Made by a program: the position numbers and the translations under genes. Below, piece after piece: positions 25,566 through 34,175 of a stretch of DNA of 37,907 nt. Below the pieces are notes generated by a model, which saw nothing but the letters and a program-made list of their open reading frames with translations, searched no databases and had not been told where the DNA came from. The stretch comes from Methanothermococcus okinawensis (GTDB lineage: Archaea; AGJL01; Methanococci; Methanococcales; Methanococcaceae). Where the stretch lies: NCBI GenBank assembly GCA_015662355.1, contig DQUI01000088.1:1-37907 (forward strand), given 5' to 3'. The first letter of the stretch is position 1. Every line of letters starts with the position of its first letter.

Positions 25566-25612
25566 ATTTTTTCACCTTAAAAAAGTAATAAACGTAATAT
25601 AGAGACATCAGC

Positions 25613-25642
25613 CCCATCCTGGCAATAACACCTTCGGATGGG
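25613..25642 (-). promoter_or_regulatory. SECIS element of hdrA (3' UTR)
   Basis: On the minus strand, CCCATCC pairs with GGATGGG (7 bp), then GAA opposite A, then a GG...CC hairpin with an A/T-rich loop. This again matches the archaeal SECIS core. It lies about 64 bases after the hdrA TAA stop and before vhuD. The stem is the shortest of the three SECIS elements here. Confidence 0.85.
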
Positions 25643-25705
25643 ACATCATCTCTTCTTTAATCTCTGGCAAACCACCCTAACGTTAAGTGTTTATTGGCTG
25701 TCCCT

Positions 25706-27682
25706 TTACTGGTTTATCATCTTGTGGGCATCTAATATACCATCTACTACAGCTATTACCTGAGGATCTCTGTAGTACCTCAACTGCAGGGCCCCACTTG
25801 GACAGGCTGCACAACAGGAACCACAACCTTTACAGGCTATGTCATCTACCTTTGCCACTAGATGGCTGTCAACTTCTATATAGGATATGGCGTTGTAGGG
25901 ACATATGGAACCACAGATCTCACATCCTCCACAGACCTCCTCGTCTACTACAGCCCTTATCATCTCTATCTCAAACTTCCCTCTAGCCATAGGTATAGCC
26001 ACTGCACTTGCTGCACCTTTGGCCTGGGCCACTGTGTCAGGGATATCCTTAGGACCTTGAGCTACCCCTGCAATGGCTATACCGTCTACCTTGGTGTTAA
26101 CTGGTGCCAGCTTTGGATGGAGTTCCTTGAAGAATCCATCTGGGCTTAAATCCAATCCTAACATCTTTGCCACGTCTCTCGTATCTGGTCTTGGTACAAG
26201 TCCAGCAGATAGTACTACCAGGTCAGCGTCTATCTCTACTATCTCCCCTATCAGTGAGTCCTCCACTCTCACTATAAGGTTCTTAGTCTCTGGATCCTCA
26301 ATGACACAGGAAGGTCTTCCCCTTATGAATTTAACTCCAAACTGTTCCTGAGCTCTCTGATAGTACTCCTCGTATCCCTTTCCAAAGGCCCTTATATCCA
26401 TGTAGCAGATGTAAACCTCTGCATCTGGGTCGTGCATCTTTATCAGTTGTGCGTTCTTCAAGGCGAACATACAACAGATCCTTGAACAGTAAGGTTTACC
26501 AACCTTCAGATCCCTGGAACCAACACACTGTATGAACACCACCCTATGGGGGTGCTTTCCATCACTAGGTCTTATTACATGTCCTCCAGTGGGCCCTGCA
26601 GGGTTTATCATCCTCTCCAATTCCAGAGTAGTTATTACGTTGTCGTAGAAGCCGTATCCGTACTCCTCCTTCAGGGATGCATCGAACTCGTCAAACCCTG
26701 TAGCTACAATGATTGTACCTACCTTTAACTTGATCTCCTTAGCCTCCTGGTTGAAATCTATAGCCCCAGGTCCACAGACCCTTTCACACAACCTACAGTC
26801 GATACAGTGCTCCCTGTCTATAGTGTATACCAGGGGGACAGCCTGAGCAAATGGTACGTATATAGCCTTCCTAGTACCTAACCCTAGGTCAAATTCGTTA
26901 GGCACCTCGATAGGACATACGTTGGCACAGGCACCACATCCTGTACACTTGGACTCTTCTACGTACCTAGGTTTCTTCTCCACAGTTACCTGAAAGTTAC
27001 CTATATGTCCAGAGACGTCCTTTATCTCGGCGTAGGTGATTATTTCAACGTTAGGGTGGTTTGCCACTGTAACCATCTTAGGAGCCAGGATTCAAAGGGC
27101 ACAGTCGTCTGTTGGGAATGTCTTGGCCAGTTGAGCCATCCTACCTCCAATGGACTCTTCCTTCTCCACCATGTATACCTTGTACCCTTGATCCCCTAGA
27201 TCCAGGGCTGCCTGGATCCCAGCGATACCTCCTCCAATGATAAGACAGGATTTCTCCACCTCTACAACCTTCTGAGGTACATCCTCTAACCTCTTAGCCC
27301 TCTCTACACCCCCTGCAACTAACTCCATAGCCTTCTTTGTAGCTGCCTCTTTATCATTTAAATGAACAAAGGAAACATGCTCTCTGATGTTCACAAACTC
27401 TAGATAGTATGGAGATAGCCCTGCCTCTGCAATACAGGTTCTAAAGGTAGGTTCGTGAATCTTAGGGGTACACGCTGCAACTACAACTCTATTTAAATTG
27501 TACTTCTTTATTGCATTTTTAATAGCCTTCTGTCCTGGATCGGAACAGTAAAAGGGGTAGGTTTCTCCATACACCACCCCATCAAGTTTTAAGGCAAACT
27601 CCTTTACAGCCTCACAATCTACGATGCCGTTGATATTGGCACCGCAGTAGCAGACAAAGACCCCTACTCTGGGGCTCTCCAT
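25706..27682 (-). CDS. hdrA: Heterodisulfide reductase subunit HdrA, selenocysteine at 197
   Basis: 658 residues when the UGA at 27092-27094 is read as selenocysteine. HdrA is the flavin subunit that bifurcates electrons from the hydrogenase between ferredoxin and CoM-S-S-CoB. FAD-binding [17 protein letters not shown] lies near residue 150, followed by [19 protein letters not shown] and ILAPKM; Sec197 replaces a Cys that binds the N-terminal cluster. Ferredoxin-type motifs occur near 246 ([12 protein letters not shown]) and 293 ([12 protein letters not shown]), and two more near the C-terminus at about 584 ([12 protein letters not shown]) and 617 ([12 protein letters not shown]). The frame continues unbroken after the UGA and the SECIS follows the stop, so this is not a frameshift. 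GGAGGTGAATAC before the ATG is a strong ribosome binding site. It leads the vhu operon; HdrB and HdrC are not in the window. Confidence 0.95.
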
Positions 27683-27833
27683 GTATTCACCTCCAAGGTT
27701 AATAGAATTACAGACATAATATTATAATTTAAAATCATTATAAAAATATACTGTTTAACCTATTTAATAAGTTACATTAAATAAACTATACTGTGATCCA
27801 AAAATTAACCATATAAAGTAAAAAAGTAAGGGA
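27683..27833 (-). promoter_or_regulatory. hdrA-vhu promoter region
   Basis: 151 bases, AT-rich. On the minus strand ATATTTTTATAATGATT (about 27735-27751) contains a good TATA box about 55-65 bases upstream of hdrA. The spacer also separates hdrA from the carS stop, since both run leftward. T-rich stretches near 27810-27825 could end transcripts from carS. No clear regulator site is identified. Confidence 0.5.
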
Positions 27834-28370
27834 TCACCACCATATACTCTTTATCCCTAGTAAATAGGCTACAATATTTCCTGAGAGATGTATCAGAGGT
27901 GTGATAACAAGTATAGTGATTATCATCTCCCACGTTAGCGGTGCAAAGGGATAGGCGAATAGAATAGCAAATAGGACAAAGTCCAGTTGATCCAGTAGAG
28001 GGGCAGGCTTTCCCTGCTCTAAACCTAACCTCCTCTTGATAAAGCTACCGACCATATCTCCAAAGAGGGCACCTAGAGATAGTAAAAAGCCAATATACGC
28101 CCATTTAAAGATGTTGTAGTAAAAATAAGGAGTTCCTATTAAATCTAGATTTAGAAGGACACCTTCAAGGATAGCAGTGATACATCCCCATAGTAGACCA
28201 GAGAAAAACCCCCTGTATGTAACTCCGTTCCCTACAATCCTCCTCCCATCTAGGAAATGCCTCCCTAGATCCACTGGAGTACCTCCACCGAATACACAGG
28301 CTGCAGCATTTGCAACGTAGGCTGGTAGGATATACAACAGGGAGTTAAAGATCAGTTGAACTATATTCAT
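27834..28370 (-). CDS. carS: CDP-archaeol synthase (CarS)
   Basis: 178 residues. CarS transfers CTP to digeranylgeranylglyceryl phosphate to make CDP-archaeol, the activated ether-lipid precursor. It has about five membrane segments. The signature AYVANAAACVFGGGTPVDLGRHFLDGRRIVGNGVTYRGFFSG (about 17-58) and GDMVGSFIKRRLGLEQGKPAPLLDQLDFVLFA are diagnostic. The frame also allows an ATG 12 codons upstream, directly after the hom stop. I prefer the ATG of MNIVQLIFNSLLYILPAYVAN, which follows GGGGGATCTT and gives the family's usual N-terminal length. It belongs to the same leftward run as hom. Confidence 0.85.
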   Translation of the reverse strand: MNIVQLIFNSLLYILPAYVANAAACVFGGGTPVDLGRHFLDGRRIVGNGVTYRGFFSGLLWGCITAILEGVLLNLDLIGTPYFYYNIFKWAYIGFLLSLGALFGDMVGSFIKRRLGLEQGKPAPLLDQLDFVLFAILFAYPFAPLTWEMIITILVITPLIHLSGNIVAYLLGIKSIWW

Positions 28371-28406
28371 AAGATCCCCCAGGAACGATAAGAGAAAAAG
28401 TTCCAT

Positions 28407-29423
28407 TTACCCCTTACTAGTTTGTAGATACGTATGGATAAGATCACTTAAAATTGCAGAGGACGTCTCTATACTTCCAGCACCTCTTCCAACAACAATT
28501 ACCTCCTTGGCCAAGTCAGTATACAACTTGGCAACATTTAAGGACCCCTTCACATTCAGGGGATCATCTAGAGGTATTAACTTGGGACATACCTCCAACT
28601 TGTTCCTCTTTACCTCCCCTACAAGTTTTATAGTGTATCCCCCTTTATTTGCCATAGTAAGAGCCTCAGGGGTTATCCTTGTAATTCCCTCTATCTTTAC
28701 ATCTTTTATTGTAACGTTCATATTCATAATGGAGTTTGCCAGGATCACTATCTTTGCAGCGGTGTCAAGACCACTGATATCCTGATAGGGGTTAGTCTCT
28801 GCAATGCCTAACTCCTGGGCCTCCTTAAGTACTGTGTCAAAGTCTAACTTCTCCCTCTCCATCTTCGTTAGGATATAGTTTGTAGTCCCATTTAATATTC
28901 CCTTTATCTCTATAATCTCGTTTCCAGCGAGGGTCTCCCTAGCTAGGTTGATTATAGGCATGGCCCCTCCAACAGATGCCTCGTATCTAAATATCCTGTT
29001 GTATCTCTTGGCGTATGACATGAGCTCCTGAAAATAGAGGGCAAGGGGACCTTTATTTGCAGTTATCACATGTTTCCCACTTTTAAACCCCTCGATGATA
29101 TAGGTCCTTGCAGGTTCTCCATCCTCTATATTTGTAGGTGTTACCTCGATAAGAACGTCTCCATCTACAGATCTTATAACCTCTGTCGCCTCTAGGGTGA
29201 CCCCTTTACCTGGGTACTCAGATATCTTACCTCTCCTCTTCTTCACCTCTAATGCCAGGTCTAGATCTAAACCGTTCTCGTCTATAGCTGCACCACTACT
29301 GTCACATATAGCCACTATTTTCACATCCATACCGTATCTCTTTTTAAGGTACTCTCTCTTTTTCTTTATAACACTTATAACCCCTCTTCCAATTACACCA
29401 AAGCCTACCAGTATTACCCTCAT
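28407..29423 (-). CDS. hom: Homoserine dehydrogenase
   Basis: 338 residues. It reduces aspartate semialdehyde to homoserine for threonine and methionine synthesis. The Rossmann loop LVGFGVIGRGVISVI (about 4-18), catalytic lysine segment TANKGPLAL, KGILNGTTNYILTKM (about 176-190) and PYQDISGLDTAAKIVIL (about 211-227) are intact. It ends directly at the upstream possible carS start (TAAATG), so the two are tightly linked. It is the short form with no aspartokinase or ACT part; an ACT protein is encoded next to it. Confidence 0.94.
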   Translation of the reverse strand: MRVILVGFGVIGRGVISVIKKKREYLKKRYGMDVKIVAICDSSGAAIDENGLDLDLALEVKKRRGKISEYPGKGVTLEATEVIRSVDGDVLIEVTPTNIEDGEPARTYIIEGFKSGKHVITANKGPLALYFQELMSYAKRYNRIFRYEASVGGAMPIINLARETLAGNEIIEIKGILNGTTNYILTKMEREKLDFDTVLKEAQELGIAETNPYQDISGLDTAAKIVILANSIMNMNVTIKDVKIEGITRITPEALTMANKGGYTIKLVGEVKRNKLEVCPKLIPLDDPLNVKGSLNVAKLYTDLAKEVIVVGRGAGSIETSSAILSDLIHTYLQTSKG

Positions 29424-29438
29424 GTTCCCCCCGTAGAA

Positions 29439-29918
29439 TTAAAAGGATTTTATAAATAGAAGGTCTTTCTCCTTTGAGATTTTCTCCATCTCCTTACATA
29501 GGCCCTCTAACTTCTTAATGTCAACTAATATTCTCATCCTTGCAGAGGACTCTTTATAGGGATGGGGCATAGTTAGATCTAGGTCTACAACTAACCCGTA
29601 CCTGTTCAGTCTATCGATAGTGTCCCTTATATCTGTATCTACAACATGGCCTATAACTACTACGTCCACATCCATCTTCCTAATATTGTTGTTTACCTTT
29701 GTAACTACAATACCTCTATCCTCAAGTTTTTCAACTATCTTCTTCAAGGTGTCCTCCTCTAGATTCTCAAGTACTATCCTTACAACTACTTTGTCATCTC
29801 TCTTCCTCTCCCTGAGATGTATAACACTGTGGATATTTATGCCCATCTTAGATATAGGGGTTAAGGCCTTTAGAAGTTCCCCAGGGGAGTCCTTTAACTC
29901 TAAATCTAGGAGGATCAT
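29439..29918 (-). CDS. ACT-domain amino-acid-binding protein
   Basis: 159 residues. An N-terminal ACT domain ([49 protein letters not shown], about 2-51) has the DxPGxLxxxL signature. A second, less typical alpha/beta segment follows (about 80-159). It has no catalytic domain. It starts 15 bases before hom, so it may be a detached regulatory subunit that senses threonine or another amino acid for homoserine dehydrogenase; this is inference from position. It is a common partner of hom in methanogens. Confidence 0.82.
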   Translation of the reverse strand: MILLDLELKDSPGELLKALTPISKMGINIHSVIHLRERKRDDKVVVRIVLENLEEDTLKKIVEKLEDRGIVVTKVNNNIRKMDVDVVVIGHVVDTDIRDTIDRLNRYGLVVDLDLTMPHPYKESSARMRILVDIKKLEGLCKEMEKISKEKDLLFIKSF

Positions 29919-29968
29919 AACTTCACCTAGTAGTTGTTACTCTATAAAAACAGTAGATAAAAAAAGTA

Positions 29969-30940
29969 TTAAACCCTCTTGTAGTTTAGGGATCTCTTAA
30001 TTACCTCAACGTTTATCTTTCCAGAACTTACTAACTTCCCAGTTCTCATGTCATTTAAGGTTACAAGTGCAGGGGCAAATATCCCCTTGTCTATCTTGTA
30101 GAAGTCATAGTTTGCAGCTTTAAATACCTCTAGGAAAGGTTTCCCGTAGTCTGGTGATGCACAGGAGGGTAACTTTCTACATAGTTCCTCTATATCATCT
30201 CCCTCATCACTTTCCAGGTAGTAGTAGGTCTTACCTCCGTATAGTACCATATCGTTGGTGGCACCCATCATCACTAAGTCGTCTCCTACAATAGGTGCAA
30301 TAGGTGCAATACCTGCTCCGTATTTAACCTTCTTTACGTCAAAGTTTAAAACCTCTAACATCTTGTAGGTTCCATTCTCCACCACTCTACCGCTGATCTG
30401 TATAGAACCTACAAGGGAGGCTGTTGGAGCCACTAAGAGATAAACGTTCTCCACCTCTACACCACACTTCTCAGCTACGTACTGGGCAACCTCTTCATCT
30501 GGAAGTTTTGAGGCCTCGAGACATAGTATAGCTACCTGGGCGTTGTCCTCGTATCCTATCTTTTCATAGGTGCTCTTAGGTATCCTTGCAAGGGCCCTGG
30601 CAGGCCCTGAACCCATGGCGAAGTAGTTGCCAACCTTTACAACCCAGCCTGCCTTCTGGGAACCTAAGGTGGATACTGCAGGGTGAGAGGTTATCACCTT
30701 TATAGAGGGTAGGGACAGCTCCTCGTTTAACCCCTCCTCTAGGGCAATACCTACCTCTGCCAGTCCACCGAGACATACCTTTGTAAAGGCCTTACCTGCC
30801 TCGAAACTCCCAGGGACATTTACTCCACAGTCTATAACCTTTGCCCCATTTTCCAAGGTCTTTACCTCTATGTTTAACTCCTCCCTCCTCTCTATCATAT
30901 CCTCCACTATAGGGAGGGCCTTTAGATTTACACTTAGCAT
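29969..30940 (-). CDS. mch: Methenyltetrahydromethanopterin cyclohydrolase
   Basis: 323 residues, the usual length. Mch catalyses the reversible hydrolysis of methenyl-H4MPT to formyl-H4MPT, the third step in CO2 reduction to methane, in the cytoplasm. [26 protein letters not shown] (about 40-65), [31 protein letters not shown] (about 88-118) and [29 protein letters not shown] are diagnostic. AAGGTGATAGAAG precedes the ATG. It has no methanogenesis gene next to it here and is probably transcribed on its own. Confidence 0.97.
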   Translation of the reverse strand: MLSVNLKALPIVEDMIERREELNIEVKTLENGAKVIDCGVNVPGSFEAGKAFTKVCLGGLAEVGIALEEGLNEELSLPSIKVITSHPAVSTLGSQKAGWVVKVGNYFAMGSGPARALARIPKSTYEKIGYEDNAQVAILCLEASKLPDEEVAQYVAEKCGVEVENVYLLVAPTASLVGSIQISGRVVENGTYKMLEVLNFDVKKVKYGAGIAPIAPIVGDDLVMMGATNDMVLYGGKTYYYLESDEGDDIEELCRKLPSCASPDYGKPFLEVFKAANYDFYKIDKGIFAPALVTLNDMRTGKLVSSGKINVEVIKRSLNYKRV

Positions 30941-31012
30941 CTTCTATCACCTTGTGGTTTTGTTAAAACTATTTTAAAAATTATTTTTATAATTTTTTAT
31001 AAGGTGATAGAT
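30941..31012. promoter_or_regulatory. Divergent promoter region, mch / UPF0216 gene
   Basis: Very AT-rich: ATTATTTTTATAATTTTTTATAAGG (about 30977-31003) holds TATA boxes on both strands. On the minus strand GTTTTAACAAAAC flanks the mch ribosome binding site AAGGTGATAG; on the plus strand AAGGTGATAG precedes the UPF0216 gene. The two ribosome binding sites are identical. Confidence 0.45.
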
Positions 31013-31411
31013 ATGGACAGGGAGATCTACAGGTTCCTCTGTGATTTAAATGTAAGTTTCAAGAGAAAAACACTGAGGGAACTTTTAAAAGAGGAAAAGC
31101 CCTATGTTATTATAAATGGGAGGAGACATAGGATAAAAAAGAGGGAGTTAAGATTACTGAGGGAGTTAACTGACAACCTAGATCTGAAGATACCTATAGT
31201 GTTAGAGATAGACGCCTCTTTAGAATCAGGAACTGTGAAGATCAGTGGTCCTGAAGAGGTAAAGGTAATATCTAAAATACTTGGGAGGGAGATAAACCCC
31301 TTCAGTAAGGAGGACACCCTCTACATCTATAAACCTGAGGTAAGAATAGTTAGAAGACATCTCCCTACTACTACAGTTTATCTCTTTAAAATGGGAGTTG
31401 ATATAGAATGA
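31013..31411 (+). CDS. UPF0216 (DUF61) family protein
   Basis: 132 residues. It matches the archaeal UPF0216/DUF61 family in its N-terminal MDREIYRFLCDLNVSFKRKTLRELLKEEKPYVIINGRRHRIKKREL and the C-terminal RRHLPTTTVYLFKMGVDIE. The function is unknown. The protein is soluble, with a conserved basic patch (NGRRHRIKKREL, about 35-46) that could bind nucleic acid, but this is only a suggestion. A GTG nine bases upstream is in the AGGTGATAG site, so the ATG is chosen. Its TGA overlaps the ATG of the next gene (ATGA). Confidence 0.82.
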   Translation: MDREIYRFLCDLNVSFKRKTLRELLKEEKPYVIINGRRHRIKKRELRLLRELTDNLDLKIPIVLEIDASLESGTVKISGPEEVKVISKILGREINPFSKEDTLYIYKPEVRIVRRHLPTTTVYLFKMGVDIE

Positions 31412-31584
31412 AAAAAAGAAAGTACAGAGGGATAGACCCACTAAAGAGATTTTTAAACAATCCAAAGAATATAGAGAGGTTGTATAAGTTCTACTATCTT
31501 ATAACCTTCTGGGTGTGGTTTGCCCTATTACTTGGGGCAGTGATTTTTATTCTGTGGGCTATAAGGTATTTAGGAGTAATCTAG
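31408..31584 (+). CDS. Small membrane protein, 58 residues
   Basis: Unrecognised. A basic N-terminal half (KKRKYRGIDPLKRFLNNPKNIERLYKFYY) leads into one membrane segment (LITFWVWFALLLGAVIFILW), ending IRYLGVI. The ATG overlaps the UPF0216 stop by four bases, so the two are probably translationally coupled, and another small membrane-protein gene follows 11 bases later. It could be a subunit or assembly partner of that protein in a membrane complex, such as a cation/proton antiporter module, but nothing in the sequence proves this. Confidence 0.65.
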   Translation: MKKRKYRGIDPLKRFLNNPKNIERLYKFYYLITFWVWFALLLGAVIFILWAIRYLGVI

Positions 31585-31595
31585 TTAGGGATACT

Positions 31596-31850
31596 ATGAA
31601 CGAGTATATACTATACTTTACCATGTTCGCCCTGATAGTTGGGGCACTGTCCTCCCTAAAACTCTCCTTCCACAGGAGTACCTCCAATGTACTTATTGGA
31701 GAGGGTTTAATGGCTATAGTAGTAGCCACCTTTTTAGTGGTAGTTTCCCAGAAGTTTAACATACCCTTTGGAGAAACAGTAGCTCTTTTTATAATTGTAG
31801 CTGGACCTGTTGGAACGATAGCATTTTCTACAGTTATGAAAAAGAGATAA
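31596..31850 (+). CDS. Three-span membrane protein, possibly MnhF/EhbB-like
   Basis: 84 residues with three membrane segments: EYILYFTMFALIVGALSSL, VLIGEGLMAIVVATFLVVVS and ETVALFIIVAGPVGTIAFSTVM. The spacing, the polar loop KLSFHRSTSNVLIGEG, and the final GPVGTIAF segment followed by a basic tail resemble subunit F of Mrp-type Na+/H+ antiporters and its relatives in energy-converting hydrogenases (EhbB type). I am only moderately sure. The frame is open 27 codons upstream into the previous gene, but AGTTAGGGATACT before this ATG fixes the start. Confidence 0.6.
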   Translation: MNEYILYFTMFALIVGALSSLKLSFHRSTSNVLIGEGLMAIVVATFLVVVSQKFNIPFGETVALFIIVAGPVGTIAFSTVMKKR

Positions 31851-31859
31851 AAAATAGTA

Positions 31860-31918
31860 GGTGTCAGTTCGCCCATCATTCATCACAGTTCAGAAGCTAC
31901 CACCGATCATCATCCACC
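31860..31918 (-). ncRNA. C/D box guide sRNA (rRNA 2'-O-methylation)
   Basis: Reading the minus strand: terminal stem GGTG (31918-31915), C box ATGATGA (31913-31907), 13-base guide TCGGTGGTAGCTT, D' box CTGA (31893-31890), spacer ACT, C' box GTGATGA (31886-31880), 12-base guide ATGATGGGCGAA, D box CTGA (31867-31864), and closing CACC (31863-31860). All four boxes are perfect and the spacings are those of archaeal C/D RNAs. A TATA box lies about 28 bases upstream and a T-tract lies downstream. By the box-plus-five rule it would methylate a U within AAGCUACC and a C within UUCGCCCA in its targets. Confidence 0.9.
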
Positions 31919-31959
31919 CTCTACGTATATAACCCCCTATCTTATATATATAGTTATCC
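31919..31959 (-). promoter_or_regulatory. Promoter of the C/D guide RNA
   Basis: On the minus strand ACTATATATATAAG (31940-31953) is a strong TATA box centred about 28 bases before the predicted RNA start at 31918. A second element TTATATAC is closer (31925-31932). The region also follows the mcm stop, but a separate promoter explains the RNA better than processing from mcm mRNA. Confidence 0.6.
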
Positions 31960-34113
31960 TTATGTCACCCTGTAGTATCCAAATCTTGGGGAGTATATCT
32001 CTGCATTCCTCTTTAGCTTCTCCAGTAGTTCCTCCACCTCTTTTTCAGATATACCAAACTCAGAGGCCCTCTCTATTATATCCTCCTCTGCAGCTAAACC
32101 GTCTTTAGAAAGTGCAGAAAGTTCCTCTATTATCTCCAGTATCCTGTCCATCTTGTCGTACTTGGACTTAGGCAGTTGTCCCATGGCCTTTCCTATGTCG
32201 TACTTCCCAGTCTCTGGGTCGTAGGCAACCTGATTTAAACACTCCTGTATAATCTCTATAGCAGCCTTTGCATCTTTCTCCTCCACCTTCTTAGCCAACC
32301 TGGCCTTTGCATGCATCTCAGCTATCCTTATGATAGCCTCCAACTGTCTCGCTGTAACTGGTATTGGATTGCCCTCCTCTCCCAACTTCCTCATGTCCAG
32401 GTAGAAATCTTTTATCATCTTCTTTGCACTTTTTGTGAGATAGGGATTTTTTATCTTCCTTACATCCACATCCTCCTCTTCCATGAAGAGGGCCAGGTTC
32501 TCCTCGAAGTATGTACAGGTTCTGGCGTAGATGATATAACTCCTCAGTAGGTCTTCGTCTACTACTATACCATCTATCTCTACAGGTTTTAGTACAGAGT
32601 ACTTCTTAGTTGCAGCTTCTATATGGATGTTCAAGATATGTTCTGCTATCTCCTCATCCTTCTTTTTATCAGGTATGTCCCTAAGTGGAAATATTAAGTC
32701 GAATCTACTGAGCACTGGTGGAGATATATCTATCTGTTCAACTACTCCTAAGTTAGGGTCAAATCTCCCCCTCCTTGGATTACAGGCTGCAAGTATTGCA
32801 CATCTTGCAGGGAGTTTTGCATTTATACCTCCCTTATTTACGTGTATAGTCTGGGACTCCATTGCCTCGAGGATATACTTCATAACGTTCTTATCCACTG
32901 TAAGTTCATCTATACAGGCTGTTCCCTCGTTGGCTTTTACAAGTACCCCAGGTTTTACTACCCATCCATCTCCTATATCTGTACTCTCCCTTACAACGTT
33001 AGCTGTGAGCCCTCCCCCTGTTGCCGTAGTAACTGAGGCGTAGGAGTTCTGAGGGAGGAGCCTCGCTATCCTCCTTAACATAGTAGATTTCCCTATCCCA
33101 GGATCTGTAATGAGAAGGATGTGACTGTCCCTTCTTAGAGGGGTACCGTCTGGTAGGAATTTCATACACCCCTTTATCTGCTGGAGGAATATAGCCTTCT
33201 TGACGATATCATATCCCCTGATCTGGTATAGAAGATAGTTGGACAGTATCTCCACTATGTTCTTCTTATTACCTAGTTCATCTAACGTATCTATTACTTC
33301 AAGATTTTTTAAGATATCTTTAACCTCTATCCTCTGATAACTTTCAATTAGGGAGAGGCTGTTACTTCTAACACATATCTCAAAAATTGGTGAACGTAGA
33401 TTGGAACGGGTAGCCTTTCTTAATACAGTCCCTACAACCTTTACCCTCCCTGAGTATATACCTCGAGAGTTTTCCAGGAACACCTTTATACTCTTTGGGG
33501 GATCGTCCGGGTTTTTCATCAGATCTATTGGCTGCTGAATCTCTAACTCCTGGATGTTTACATAGGTGGAGCTGTTAAAGTCTAAAACCATCTCCTCATT
33601 GCAATCTTTACATACAACCCTAGGTATATCTTTAAAGTAGTCAGCTATGGTATATTTTTTAATTTCTCCACAACGTCTACATATAAAGTAGGCCTTCTTA
33701 AGTAGAGCACGTACCCTCGTTGCAGATATGATGTCCCCTTCAAATTCTACAAGTTTGTTAATATCGAAGGCACTTATCTCTTCTATCTTTTTTTCACACC
33801 CTATAGGATTTCTTATAGATATCTGAATCTTTTCCAGTTCTTTCTCTATTTTAGTATCTATTCCAAACATTTCTATGTAGGCTTCTTTAAATATGTAGAA
33901 GAGTGTATTTTCAATTTCTAGAGGGTATTCTTCAACAATGTTGATTATTTCACTGGCATCTGGGAAATACCTTAAGAAGTCCTTTATATCGAATATGAAA
34001 ATGTTGTCACTTATTCCATCCTCTGCTAACTTATGTTTAATATAAAATTTTATCTTATCACTGTACTCTTCTAAAAATTCTTTCTCGTTGTACTCCAATC
34101 TAAATTGGACCAT
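31960..34113 (-). CDS. mcm: MCM family replicative-type helicase, divergent
   Basis: 717 residues. MCM proteins unwind DNA ahead of the fork. The N-terminal part has a zinc site CRRC...CKDC (about 145, 148, 168, 171). The AAA+ part has Walker A TDPGIGKST (about 336-344), Walker B ACIDELTVDKN (about 399-409), sensor 1 AACNPRRGRFD, and the arginine finger PPVLSRFDLIFPL. The usual GDPGTAKSQ and IDEFDKM forms are replaced by TDPGIGKST and IDELTVD, so this is a divergent MCM and may be one of several paralogues, as Methanocaldococcus has. C-terminal winged-helix-like residues are present. The start follows AGGGGTAACT; the open frame extends 23 codons further into the divergent promoter region. Confidence 0.92.
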   Translation of the reverse strand: MVQFRLEYNEKEFLEEYSDKIKFYIKHKLAEDGISDNIFIFDIKDFLRYFPDASEIINIVEEYPLEIENTLFYIFKEAYIEMFGIDTKIEKELEKIQISIRNPIGCEKKIEEISAFDINKLVEFEGDIISATRVRALLKKAYFICRRCGEIKKYTIADYFKDIPRVVCKDCNEEMVLDFNSSTYVNIQELEIQQPIDLMKNPDDPPKSIKVFLENSRGIYSGRVKVVGTVLRKATRSNLRSPIFEICVRSNSLSLIESYQRIEVKDILKNLEVIDTLDELGNKKNIVEILSNYLLYQIRGYDIVKKAIFLQQIKGCMKFLPDGTPLRRDSHILLITDPGIGKSTMLRRIARLLPQNSYASVTTATGGGLTANVVRESTDIGDGWVVKPGVLVKANEGTACIDELTVDKNVMKYILEAMESQTIHVNKGGINAKLPARCAILAACNPRRGRFDPNLGVVEQIDISPPVLSRFDLIFPLRDIPDKKKDEEIAEHILNIHIEAATKKYSVLKPVEIDGIVVDEDLLRSYIIYARTCTYFEENLALFMEEEDVDVRKIKNPYLTKSAKKMIKDFYLDMRKLGEEGNPIPVTARQLEAIIRIAEMHAKARLAKKVEEKDAKAAIEIIQECLNQVAYDPETGKYDIGKAMGQLPKSKYDKMDRILEIIEELSALSKDGLAAEEDIIERASEFGISEKEVEELLEKLKRNAEIYSPRFGYYRVT

Positions 34114-34175
34114 AGTTACCCCTTTATATATAAATTGTTTTAATAATAATTTAAAAGTAAGAGTATGGTGATAAG
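34114..34175. promoter_or_regulatory. Divergent promoter region, mcm / small unknown gene
   Basis: TTTATATATAAATTG (about 34123-34137) is a near-palindromic TATA block. On the minus strand it lies only about 12 bases before the mcm ATG, too close for the usual 25-base spacing, so it more likely serves the plus-strand gene. A second TTTAATAATAATTTAAA lies nearer to that gene. ATGGTGATAAG is that gene's ribosome binding site. Confidence 0.4.

Noticed and set aside
27076-27100. hdrA as a pseudogene broken by a stop codon
   Set aside because: The frame continues unbroken on both sides of one UGA at a known Sec position, and a SECIS follows the true stop.
31515-31595. Upstream extension of the three-span membrane protein (27 extra codons)
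   Set aside because: It overlaps the preceding 58-residue gene; AGTTAGGGATACT directly before the ATG at 31596 marks the real start.
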